This document shows positions 50,581 to 58,488 of a stretch of DNA of 64,000 bases, one piece after another (within the stretch, counting starts at the first letter, position 1; every line of letters starts with the position of its first letter). This DNA is from Haloarculaceae archaeon. GTDB lineage: Archaea > Halobacteriota > Halobacteria > Halobacteriales > Haloarculaceae. Under the pieces are notes generated by a model. It ran no database searches. It saw nothing but the letters and a program-made list of their open reading frames with translations, and was not told where the DNA came from. The DNA is taken from NCBI GenBank assembly GCA_007122455.1, contig SKTU01000006.1, positions 1-64,000 of the forward strand. Reading direction: 5' to 3'. Made by a program: the position numbers and the translations under genes.

Positions 50581-51704
50581 CCGATCACGGCCTCCAGTGC
50601 GTCGAGGACGTCGTCGGCGTGCTCGTGAGTGACTGTCAGCGGCGGCAGGAGACGCAGCACCGTTCGTCCGGCGGGGAGCGCCAGGACGCCGTGCTGAAGC
50701 GCTAGCTCGGGAAGCAGCGCGTTCGCTCCGCGCTTTACCTCGATGCCGACCATCAGCCCGTTGCCGCGAACGTCCCGAACCTCCTCGCCGAGCAACTCGT
50801 CGACTCCCTCGTGGAGATACGCGCCGACGTCGGTCGCGTTCTCGGCGAGTTTCTCCGACTCGATGACGTCCAGCGTCGCGTTGGCGGCCGCAGAGACGAC
50901 CGGGCCGCCGGAGAACGTCGAGCCGTGGTTGCCGGCGTCCTCGGCGATCCACTCTCTGACGAGCGTCGCGCCGATCGGCAGCCCGCTCGCGAGCCCCTTG
51001 GCGGTCGTCACGACGTCCGGAACGACGTCGTGGTCCTCGACGGCCCACGTCGTCCCGGTGCGACCGAGTCCGGTCTGGATCTCGTCGGCGATCATGGCAG
51101 CGCCCGCCTCCTCGGTGATCTCCCGAACCGAACGGAGATACTCCGTCGAGGCCGGATTGATCCCGCCCTCCCCCTGCAGCGGTTCGAGGATGACTGCGGC
51201 CGTCTCCTCGTCGACGGCTTCCGCGAGGGGTTCGCGCTCGCCGTACGGGACGAACTCGAACTCGGCCGGAAGCGGTCCGAACCCGTCCTTGTACTCGTTC
51301 TTCCACGTCGCAGCGAGTGATCCCATCGTGCGTCCGTGGAACGCCTGCATCGTCGCGACGATTTTCGAGCGGCCGGTCGCGTGTCGGGCGAACTTCAGTG
51401 CGGCTTCGTTCGCCTCCGTTCCGGAGTTACAGAGCCACACCTTCTCGACGTCCCCCGGTGCGATCTCGGCGAGCCGGTCGTAGAGTCGCGTTCGCTCTGC
51501 GTGCGGATACGACGCCTGCACGTAGAACAGCTCCTCGAGCTGGTCGGTCGCGGCGTCGACCACCGTCGGATGGCAGTGGCCGACCGGCGTGCAGGCGTAG
51601 CTGGCGCCGAAGTCGAGGTAGTCGTTTCCGTTCGTGTCGTAGAGATAAACTCCCTCGCCACGTTCGATGCCGATCGGTTTCTCGGAGAAGACGAAGCTGC
51701 TCAT
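50577..51704 (-). CDS. argD: Acetylornithine / [LysW]-aminoadipate semialdehyde aminotransferase
   Basis: LDFGASYACTPVGHCHPTVVDA, NSGTEANEAALKFARHATGRSKI, ADEIQTGLGRTG. Confidence 0.94.
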   Translation of the reverse strand: MSSFVFSEKPIGIERGEGVYLYDTNGNDYLDFGASYACTPVGHCHPTVVDAATDQLEELFYVQASYPHAERTRLYDRLAEIAPGDVEKVWLCNSGTEANEAALKFARHATGRSKIVATMQAFHGRTMGSLAATWKNEYKDGFGPLPAEFEFVPYGEREPLAEAVDEETAAVILEPLQGEGGINPASTEYLRSVREITEEAGAAMIADEIQTGLGRTGTTWAVEDHDVVPDVVTTAKGLASGLPIGATLVREWIAEDAGNHGSTFSGGPVVSAAANATLDVIESEKLAENATDVGAYLHEGVDELLGEEVRDVRGNGLMVGIEVKRGANALLPELALQHGVLALPAGRTVLRLLPPLTVTHEHADDVLDALEAVIG

Positions 51705-52525
51705 TGTTTCAGTGCGCTCGGAAGGACGTGGGTTCCGCCGCCGGCGAGCGCCGACCGGATCGGTCGGTCCGCGTTGGCGCCGGCGACGACGACCTCGTTC
51801 GCGCCGCCCTCGAGGGCTTCGGTCGCGGCCATCACCTTCCGCGCCATGAACCCTTCGGCGGCCGTTTTCAGTTCCTCGTATCCGTCGAACGTCTCGACGC
51901 GTTCGATCAGCGTCGACGGGTCGTCGGGGTCCCGGTAGACGCCGTCGACGTCAGTCAGCGAGACGAGCGTCCCGCCGAGCGCTGCCGCGACGGCCGCCGA
52001 CGCCCGGTCGGCGTCGGTGTTGACCGCGACCCCGTCGTCCGCCAACATCGGCGGCGACGCGACCGGCGTGTACCCGTCGGCGAGAAGTGCCTCGAGCAAC
52101 TCGGCGTTGACCGACTCGATCGTCCCGGAGTGGTCGCCGCGTCTGATCTTCTTCTTGCCGTCCTCGACGATCCGGACGGCCGACTTGCGCGCCCCCGTCA
52201 GAAGCGCGCCGTCGACCCCCGAGAGGCCGACGGCGTCGACGCCCTGGTTCTGCAGGCCGGTGACGAGGTCGGTGTTGACGAGCCCGGCCATCGCCATCTT
52301 GAAGACGTCCATCGTCTCGGCGTCGGTAAAGCGGCCGACGACGCCGGACGGCGTCTCGACGTATTCCGGTTCGATCCCCATCCGCTCGAGCGCGTCGTCG
52401 ACGGCGGTCGAGCCGCCGTGGACGACCGCGACGTCCTCGCCCTCCTCGCGGAGTGCGGCGACGTCGGCGAGGGCCCCTTCCGGTTCGACGGCGCGAGCGC
52501 CGCCGATCTTGACGACCACCGTCAT
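51701..52525 (-). CDS. argB: Acetylglutamate / [LysW]-aminoadipate kinase
   Basis: VVVKIGGARAVE...VVHGGSTAVDDALERMG, amino-acid-kinase fold, NTDADRASAAVAAALGG. Confidence 0.93.
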   Translation of the reverse strand: MTVVVKIGGARAVEPEGALADVAALREEGEDVAVVHGGSTAVDDALERMGIEPEYVETPSGVVGRFTDAETMDVFKMAMAGLVNTDLVTGLQNQGVDAVGLSGVDGALLTGARKSAVRIVEDGKKKIRRGDHSGTIESVNAELLEALLADGYTPVASPPMLADDGVAVNTDADRASAAVAAALGGTLVSLTDVDGVYRDPDDPSTLIERVETFDGYEELKTAAEGFMARKVMAATEALEGGANEVVVAGANADRPIRSALAGGGTHVLPSALKQ

Positions 52526-53559
52526 GGGGCACCAACGGGGTGAAGCCCCGTGAACTCGAGCCCGGCCCGTTCGTCGATCCCCAACGCGATGTTCGCGGCG
52601 TGGACCGCCTGTCCGGCCGATCCCTTCATCATGTTGTCGATCGCCGAGAAGACGACGATTCGCTCGTTCGTCGGGTCGAGTTCGAAGCCGACCTCGGCGA
52701 AGTTGGAGGCGGCGACAGATTTCGGTTCGGGGTAGCGGTAGACGCCGGAGCCGCCGGCGACGAGCCGAACGAACGGTTCTTCCTCGTAGCTGCCGCGGTA
52801 GGCCTTCCAGAGGTCGCTCTTCGAGACCGGTGGCTCGGGGTAGACGTGACAGGTCGCCGCGGCACCGCGAGTCATGTCGACCGCGTGGGCCGTGAAGGAG
52901 ACCGACAGCCCGAGATACTCCTCGATCTCGGCCTCGTGACGGTGCCCGGTCGGCGCGTACGGTCGAACGACACCGGAGCGCTCCGGGTGCGAGGAAGCCG
53001 CCCCGCCGCCGGCGCCGCCCTCCGAGGAGCCGACCTTCACGTCGACGACGACCCGCTCGTCGCCGTGCAGGATCTCGGCGTCGAACAGCGGCTTCAGTCC
53101 GAGTATCGCCGCCGTGGCGTTACAGCCGCCGGAGGCGATCAGCTTCGCGCCGGGGAGGTTCTCGCGGTTGAGTTCCGGCAGCGCGTATTCGGCCGTCTCG
53201 AGTAGTTCCGGCCGCGCGTGGCCGTCGTACCACTCGTCGTACTGTGCCTCCGTCGGAAGCCTGAAGTCCGCACTCAGATCGACGACGGTGTCTGCCACCT
53301 CCCTGAACGCGTCGATCCGCTCCATCGAGACGCCGTGGGGCGTACACGCGAAGAGCACGTCGACGCTCTCGAGGTCGTCGGGGTTCGAGAACCGAAGCTC
53401 CGTGCCGCGGAGGTTCGGATGGATCGATCCGATCGTCTTGTTCGCCTGGCTCCGGCTCGTCGCCTGGACGACGTCGAACTCGGGGTGGCCTTCGAGCAGT
53501 CGCAGCAGCTCACCGCCCGTGAAGCCGGTGCCGCCGACGACGCTCGCGGCGTAGCTCAC
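52522..53559 (-). CDS. argC: N-acetyl-gamma-glutamyl-phosphate / [LysW]-aminoadipate-6-phosphate reductase
   Basis: GTG start; VSYAASVVGGTGFTGGELLRLLEGHPEF, ASGGCNATAAILGLKPL active-site Cys. Confidence 0.93.
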   Translation of the reverse strand: MSYAASVVGGTGFTGGELLRLLEGHPEFDVVQATSRSQANKTIGSIHPNLRGTELRFSNPDDLESVDVLFACTPHGVSMERIDAFREVADTVVDLSADFRLPTEAQYDEWYDGHARPELLETAEYALPELNRENLPGAKLIASGGCNATAAILGLKPLFDAEILHGDERVVVDVKVGSSEGGAGGGAASSHPERSGVVRPYAPTGHRHEAEIEEYLGLSVSFTAHAVDMTRGAAATCHVYPEPPVSKSDLWKAYRGSYEEEPFVRLVAGGSGVYRYPEPKSVAASNFAEVGFELDPTNERIVVFSAIDNMMKGSAGQAVHAANIALGIDERAGLEFTGLHPVGAP

Positions 53560-54428
53560 GCCGTTACCTCCACCGCGCTCCGCGCCTCCAGCCAGTCGAC
53601 GACTGCGGCGGGGACGTCGACGTCGCTGACCTCGTTGAGCGCCTTGAACTCGACGGTGTGGTTCACCTCGTGAACGGTGTACTCCCCGGAGTTCGGTCCG
53701 CCGACCTCCATGAGGTCGATCCCGAGCAGTCCCCCGCCGACGGCCTCGGATGCGCGCTCGACGAGATCGAGCATCGCGGGCGTCACGTCGATCTCCTCGG
53801 TCGTGGCACCCTTGGCGGCGTTCGTCAACCAGTGATCGGACGAGCGGGCCATCGCCGCGACCGGCTCGCCGTCGGTAGCGACGACGCGTATGTCGCGACC
53901 GGGCTTGTCGACGAACTCCTGAATGTAGAACACCTTGTGTTCGTAGTGCCCCAGCGTCTCCTTGTGCTCGAGGATCGCCTCGGCGGCGTCCCTGGAGTCG
54001 ATCTTCGCCATCAGCCGCCCCCACGAACCGACGACCGGCTTCAGAACGCACGGGTAGCCGAACGACTCGATCGCTCCGAGCGCCGACTCCTTCGTGAACG
54101 CGACCTTCGTCCGGGGGGTGGGGATGTCGGCGTCAGCCAACACGAGGCTGTTCCGTGCCTTGTCGGCGCAGATCGCGGCCGTCTCCGGATCGTTGATCAC
54201 CGGGACGTCGTAGCTGTCGACGAACCGGGTCACGTACCGCGATCGGCTGGTCGCCAGACACCGATCGAGCACGATGTCGACGCCGTCGAACGACGCCGGC
54301 GGTTCGTGGATGTCGAACTGCTCCTTGCGGACGTCGATCTTCGTCACGTCGTGGCCGCGCTCGCGGAGTTCGCTGAGTAGCAGCTTCTCGTCGCGGCGGA
54401 TCCGCGAGTAGAGCACGCCGACGTTCAT
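53556..54428 (-). CDS. argX: Glutamate/aminoadipate-LysW ligase (ATP-grasp, ArgX/LysX)
   Basis: PCVLKPVVGSWGRLMAKIDSRDAAEAI, EFVDKPGRDIRVVATDGEPVAAM, HEVNHTVEFK. Confidence 0.93.
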   Translation of the reverse strand: MNVGVLYSRIRRDEKLLLSELRERGHDVTKIDVRKEQFDIHEPPASFDGVDIVLDRCLATSRSRYVTRFVDSYDVPVINDPETAAICADKARNSLVLADADIPTPRTKVAFTKESALGAIESFGYPCVLKPVVGSWGRLMAKIDSRDAAEAILEHKETLGHYEHKVFYIQEFVDKPGRDIRVVATDGEPVAAMARSSDHWLTNAAKGATTEEIDVTPAMLDLVERASEAVGGGLLGIDLMEVGGPNSGEYTVHEVNHTVEFKALNEVSDVDVPAAVVDWLEARSAVEVTA

Positions 54429-54482
54429 CGGTGGCCTCCCGCGACGGCGTTTTCGCGGTTCACTGCGCCGACGGACATCGCC

Positions 54483-54647
54483 TTATTCCCCCCAGTCCTC
54501 TTCCAGCTCGGGCGCCGTCTCCAGCTCGACGGGGTCGTCGTTGACGACCTCGAGCTCGGCGCCACAGGTTGCACAGTCGACTATCTCTCCGGTTTCGACG
54601 TCGTCGTGTAGGTCCAGTTCGGCCCCACACTCGGGACATTCTGCCAT
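54483..54647 (-). CDS. lysW: Amino-group carrier protein LysW
   Basis: [54 protein letters not shown]; zinc ribbon and C-terminal EDWGE; TTTAAG about 33 nt upstream. Confidence 0.95.
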   Translation of the reverse strand: MAECPECGAELDLHDDVETGEIVDCATCGAELEVVNDDPVELETAPELEEDWGE

Positions 54648-54788
54648 TGTACTCAGTATTCGGTCCCTGACTCACTTAAACCCTTCGAACATATCAGACA
54701 GGTTATCTAACCGTAGTGTGGACTATATGGGGTTAGAAAGGAGAATATCGAGGGTTACGAACTTACTATATCAGATATCTATTATTTT

Positions 54789-54805
54789 GTCTCCCGGAGG
54801 GAGAC
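54789..54805 (-). terminator. Hairpin GTCTCCC-3nt-GGGAGAC between argH stop and lysW promoter
   Basis: Perfect 7-bp stem downstream of argH; no clear U tract in the argH direction, so terminator assignment is tentative. Confidence 0.35.
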
Positions 54806-54823
54806 GGGTACCGTCCGGTTCGA

Positions 54824-56293
54824 TCAGACACGATCAGCCACCTCCGTCTCGAGGGCCGCTTGCGCCTCCTCGAGCGACGAGCGGCGTTCGGCGAGGTCGT
54901 TGGCGTCGTCGGCGATCCCGTCGACGACGCCAACGAGCGAGTCGCGGACGACGTCGGGGGCCGGGCCGCCGGCCGACCGACGCGACGCGACGCTCTCTGC
55001 GGGATCCAGCGCCGCGACGATCTCCTCGCGGTCGACGATCGAGGTCAGCGATCTCCCCAGCGTCTCCGCTGCGGCCTCCTCGAGCGTTTCGACGTCGACC
55101 GACCCGTCGGCGCGCTCGGCGGCCAGTGCCACCGTCTCGTGGGCCGTCCGGAACGGAAGCCCGTGCATGGCCAACAGATCCGCGACGCCGGTCGCCGTCG
55201 AGAAGCCGTCGCCGGCCGCCTCGGTCAGGGCGTCGCGGTTCCACTCGGCCGTCGTGGCAGCCCCGGCGGCGACGTCCGTCGCTTCCCGGACCGCATCGAT
55301 CGCCTCGAACGCGTGGGCGTGCGCCCGCTGGAGATCCCTGTTGTACGCCCGCGGCAGTCCCTTCAGGACGGTCAGCAGGCCGTTCAGTCCGGCCGTCGCG
55401 TCACCCGCCGTTCCTCGAACCAATTCGAGGCTGTCGGGGTTTTTCTTCTGAGGCATGATCGACGAGGTCGACGAGTAGTCGTCGGCGAGATCGACGTACC
55501 CCTTGTTCGCGAAGAGTATCAGGTCCTCGGCGATTCCCGACAGCGTCGTCGCGAGTCCGGCGATCGCCGCGGTCGTCTCGACGAGGAAGTCCCGCGCCGA
55601 GGAGGCGTCCATCGAGTTCTCGACGATCCCGTCGAAGCCGAGCAGTTCGGCGGTCCGTTCGCGGTCGATGTCGAACGGCGTCCCGGCGAAGGCAGCCCCG
55701 CCCAGCGGCGAGCGGTTGAGTCGGTCGTATGCGTCGAGTAACCGCTCGGTGTCGCGAGCCAGCGCCGACTCGTACGACAGGAGGTAATGCGCCACCGTCG
55801 TCGGCTGAGCCGGTTGAAGGTGGGTATATCCCGGCATCACGGTTTCCGTGTGCGGGTCTGCAGCCTCCGTGAGTGCCTCGCGTGCGGCGATCACGGCTTC
55901 GACGGTCGAGAGGACGTCCTCCCGGAGCCGGTAGCGGAGACAGGTCGCCACCTCGTCGTTCCGCGAACGGGCGGTGTGCATCTTCCCGCCGCGCTGGCCG
56001 ACCGCCTCGATGACTGCGGTCTCGATCGCCGCGTGGACGTCCTCCCCATCGGGGAGTTCGCCGTGTCCCGCCGCCTCGACGTCGCGTAGCGCTGCGAGGA
56101 TCGCGGCCGCGTCCTCACCGTCGATGATCCCCTGCTCGTCGAGCATCACGACGTGGGCCCGATCGACCGCGAGGTCGGCAGCGAAGATGCGACGGTCGGC
56201 CGCGAGGCTCGACAGGAACTCGCGGGCGGGGCCGCCGCTGAACCGCTCGCGGCGGACGACGTCGGACGCGTTCGTCGACTCCTCGTCGCTCAT
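54824..56293 (-). CDS. argH: Argininosuccinate lyase
   Basis: HTARSRNDEVATCLRYRL, PGYTHLQPAQPTTVAHYLLSYE, SSIMPQKKNPDSLELVRG. Confidence 0.96.
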   Translation of the reverse strand: MSDEESTNASDVVRRERFSGGPAREFLSSLAADRRIFAADLAVDRAHVVMLDEQGIIDGEDAAAILAALRDVEAAGHGELPDGEDVHAAIETAVIEAVGQRGGKMHTARSRNDEVATCLRYRLREDVLSTVEAVIAAREALTEAADPHTETVMPGYTHLQPAQPTTVAHYLLSYESALARDTERLLDAYDRLNRSPLGGAAFAGTPFDIDRERTAELLGFDGIVENSMDASSARDFLVETTAAIAGLATTLSGIAEDLILFANKGYVDLADDYSSTSSIMPQKKNPDSLELVRGTAGDATAGLNGLLTVLKGLPRAYNRDLQRAHAHAFEAIDAVREATDVAAGAATTAEWNRDALTEAAGDGFSTATGVADLLAMHGLPFRTAHETVALAAERADGSVDVETLEEAAAETLGRSLTSIVDREEIVAALDPAESVASRRSAGGPAPDVVRDSLVGVVDGIADDANDLAERRSSLEEAQAALETEVADRV

Positions 56294-56297
56294 CCGT

Positions 56298-57497
56298 TCA
56301 CTCCTTGCCGTGCTCTATAGCGCGGTTCGCCAGCCGTTCCTGGAAACCGTGGTATTTCGCGACGCCGGTCGCGTCGTTCTGCTCGATGCCGCCGAGGACG
56401 TCCTCGGTGTTGAACGAGGCCGCCTCCGCGGAGTAGACGGCGTACGGCGACTCGCGACCGACCGCGCGCGCCTGACCGCCCTCCAGACGGATCGTCACGG
56501 TTCCGGTGACGCGCTCCTGAGTCTTCGCGATGAATCCCTCGAGGGCACCGACGAGCGGCGCGTCGACGAGTCCCTGATACCCTTTCTCGGACCACTCGTG
56601 GTCGACCTGCTTTTTGAAGCTCCGCTCTTCTTTGGTGAGGACGAGCGACTCCAGCGCCTCGTGGGCCGACAGCAGCACCGTCGCGGCCGGATGCTCGTAG
56701 TTCTCGCGAACCTTCAGTCCGAGCATGCGGTCCTCCATGATGTCGGAGCGACCGACGCCGTAGTCGCCGGCGATATCGTTGAGCGTCTCGATCAGCTCGA
56801 CCGGCTCGTAGGTTTCGCCGTCCAGCGCGACCGGGTATCCCTCCTCGAACGACAGTTCGAGTTCGCGCGTTTCGCCCGTCGGCGCAGTCGTCCACATGTA
56901 GATGTCCTCCGGCGGGACGTAGCCGGGCTCTTCGAGCTCCGATCCCTCGATCGAGCGGCTCCAGAGGTTCGTGTCGATGCTGTATTTCCCCTCGTCGCCG
57001 CCCTCGACGGGCAGTTCGCGCTCTGCGGCGTACTCCTGTTCCCACTTGCGGGTGAGCCCCAGCTCGCGAACCGGTGCGATGACCTCCATGTCGCTGTCGC
57101 GCCAGACCGCTTCGAACCGGAGCTGGTCGTTGCCCTTCCCGGTACAGCCGTGAGCGAGACCGCTACAGCCCTGCTCCTCGGCGACCTCGAGGATCGCGGT
57201 GGCGATCACCGGCCGTGCCAGGGCGGTTCCGAGCGGATAGCCCTGATACGACGCGTTCGCGCGAACGGCGTCGAAACAGAGCGCGGCGAACTCCTCGGTC
57301 GCGTCGACGACGTAATGTTCGAGATCGAGCGCTTCAGCGGTCTCCTCGGCTTCGGCGAACTCGTAGTCGGGCTGGCCGACGTCGACGGTGACGCCGACGA
57401 CCTCGTCGTAGCCGTATTCCTCTTCGAGCAGCGGGACGCAGACTGTCGTGTCGAGCCCGCCGGAGAAGGCGAGTGCGACGCGTTTGGTATCTGTCAT
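56298..57497 (-). CDS. argG: Argininosuccinate synthase
   Basis: VALAFSGGLDTTVCVPLL, AHGCTGKGNDQLRFE, GVGRSDIMEDRMLGLK. Confidence 0.97.
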   Translation of the reverse strand: MTDTKRVALAFSGGLDTTVCVPLLEEEYGYDEVVGVTVDVGQPDYEFAEAEETAEALDLEHYVVDATEEFAALCFDAVRANASYQGYPLGTALARPVIATAILEVAEEQGCSGLAHGCTGKGNDQLRFEAVWRDSDMEVIAPVRELGLTRKWEQEYAAERELPVEGGDEGKYSIDTNLWSRSIEGSELEEPGYVPPEDIYMWTTAPTGETRELELSFEEGYPVALDGETYEPVELIETLNDIAGDYGVGRSDIMEDRMLGLKVRENYEHPAATVLLSAHEALESLVLTKEERSFKKQVDHEWSEKGYQGLVDAPLVGALEGFIAKTQERVTGTVTIRLEGGQARAVGRESPYAVYSAEAASFNTEDVLGGIEQNDATGVAKYHGFQERLANRAIEHGKE

Positions 57498-57583
57498 TGT
57501 ATGTGTTGATGTGGTATGGCGACCGCCAGCCGGACGGCCATCGTTGGAACCTGTGCGAACGCGACTGTGGTGTTGGTACTATT

Positions 57584-57599
57584 CGGGCCTAACGGCCCG
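57584..57599 (-). promoter_or_regulatory. Hairpin CGGGCC-GTTA-GGCCCG overlapping the stop codon of the argG upstream mini-ORF
   Basis: Perfect 6-bp stem, 4-nt loop; contains the TAG of the 27-codon ORF. Confidence 0.6.
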
Positions 57600-57672
57600 G
57601 TCGTCGCGGTCGAGCGAGAAGAGTGGACGCACCGCTGGAACCGATCGTCCCGAAGCGGCGGTGCGTCGTCAT
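57589..57672 (-). CDS. Candidate Arg-rich leader peptide upstream of argG (27 aa)
   Basis: MTTHRRFGTIGSSGASTLLARPRRPGR*; ATG falls at leaderless spacing from TTTAATA; six Arg codons of 27, four in the last seven residues. Confidence 0.5.
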   Translation of the reverse strand: MTTHRRFGTIGSSGASTLLARPRRPGR

Positions 57673-57696
57673 GTACTGAATGGTATCTACAGCCCC

Positions 57697-57710
57697 GTAT
57701 TAAACGTTTG
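57697..57710 (-). promoter_or_regulatory. BRE/TATA element CAAACGTTTAATAC for the argG transcript
   Basis: TTTAATA begins 32 nt upstream of the mini-ORF ATG; no TATA-like element seen just upstream of argG itself. Confidence 0.55.
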
Positions 57711-57817
57711 TGTGTCTGTCGCGCCGTGGTACGGTGTTTCGTGACGCTGTGAGCCGCCCCGACCGCACGCCGTCGTGCGGCCGTAGTCCTTTTGCGCCTC
57801 GGATTCGAGACGCGGAC

Positions 57818-58006
57818 ATGGACATCCCAACGCGTGCCAAAATGGACGTCGAGGACCTCCTGAAGCTGGTGCTCGTTCTGGTGATCGTCTGGATCGCCGT
57901 CCAGATCGCCCTCGACATCCTCGAGTTCGCCTTCAGTGCCCTCGGGTCCGTTCTCGGATTGCTTATCGTCGTCCTCATAATCGCGTACCTGCTCGACTAC
58001 ATATAG
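57818..58006 (+). CDS. Small hydrophobic membrane protein
   Basis: MDIPTRAKMDVEDLLKLVLVLVIVWIAVQIALDILEFAFSALGSVLGLLIVVLIIAYLLDYI. Confidence 0.7.
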   Translation: MDIPTRAKMDVEDLLKLVLVLVIVWIAVQIALDILEFAFSALGSVLGLLIVVLIIAYLLDYI

Positions 58007-58488
58007 TGTACAGTCTGAACGTCCCCGTCCCGCCAGCGGTTTCGAAACTCGCCCGCGGCCTCGCCGCCGAGACGTTCGGTTCGTCCGTTCGAGACCGACA
58101 CACGCTCGTTGTCAAGCGCCTCGGCGAGAAGTCGCCGGAACGGCTCGCTCCGGAGGTTCGAGACGTCGTCGCCGGCACCGCCCCCTTTCAGCTCCGAATC
58201 GACGGTATCGGTTCGTTCGCGGAGCCGACGACCGGGCGCAGCCCCGTCGTCTACCTCCGCGTCGACTCCCCGGCGCTGGAGGCGCTCCACCGACGACTCT
58301 GTGACCGATTCGGTGCGATCGACGGTCTGGAGGGTGACGAATACGTCCCGCACGTCACGATCGCCCGCGGTGGCAACGCCGATCGGCTGATCGGCCGCGA
58401 CGTCACGACCGAATGGACCGTCGACTGGCTCGTTCTCTGGACCGGCCGGTACGACGAACCCGTCGAGCGGATCTCGCTACCTGCCTAA
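58006..58488 (+). CDS. 2'-5' RNA ligase family protein
   Basis: GTG start; RHTLVVKRLGEK...GDEYVPHVTIARGG (HxT/HxT-type motifs). Confidence 0.85.
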   Translation: MYSLNVPVPPAVSKLARGLAAETFGSSVRDRHTLVVKRLGEKSPERLAPEVRDVVAGTAPFQLRIDGIGSFAEPTTGRSPVVYLRVDSPALEALHRRLCDRFGAIDGLEGDEYVPHVTIARGGNADRLIGRDVTTEWTVDWLVLWTGRYDEPVERISLPA

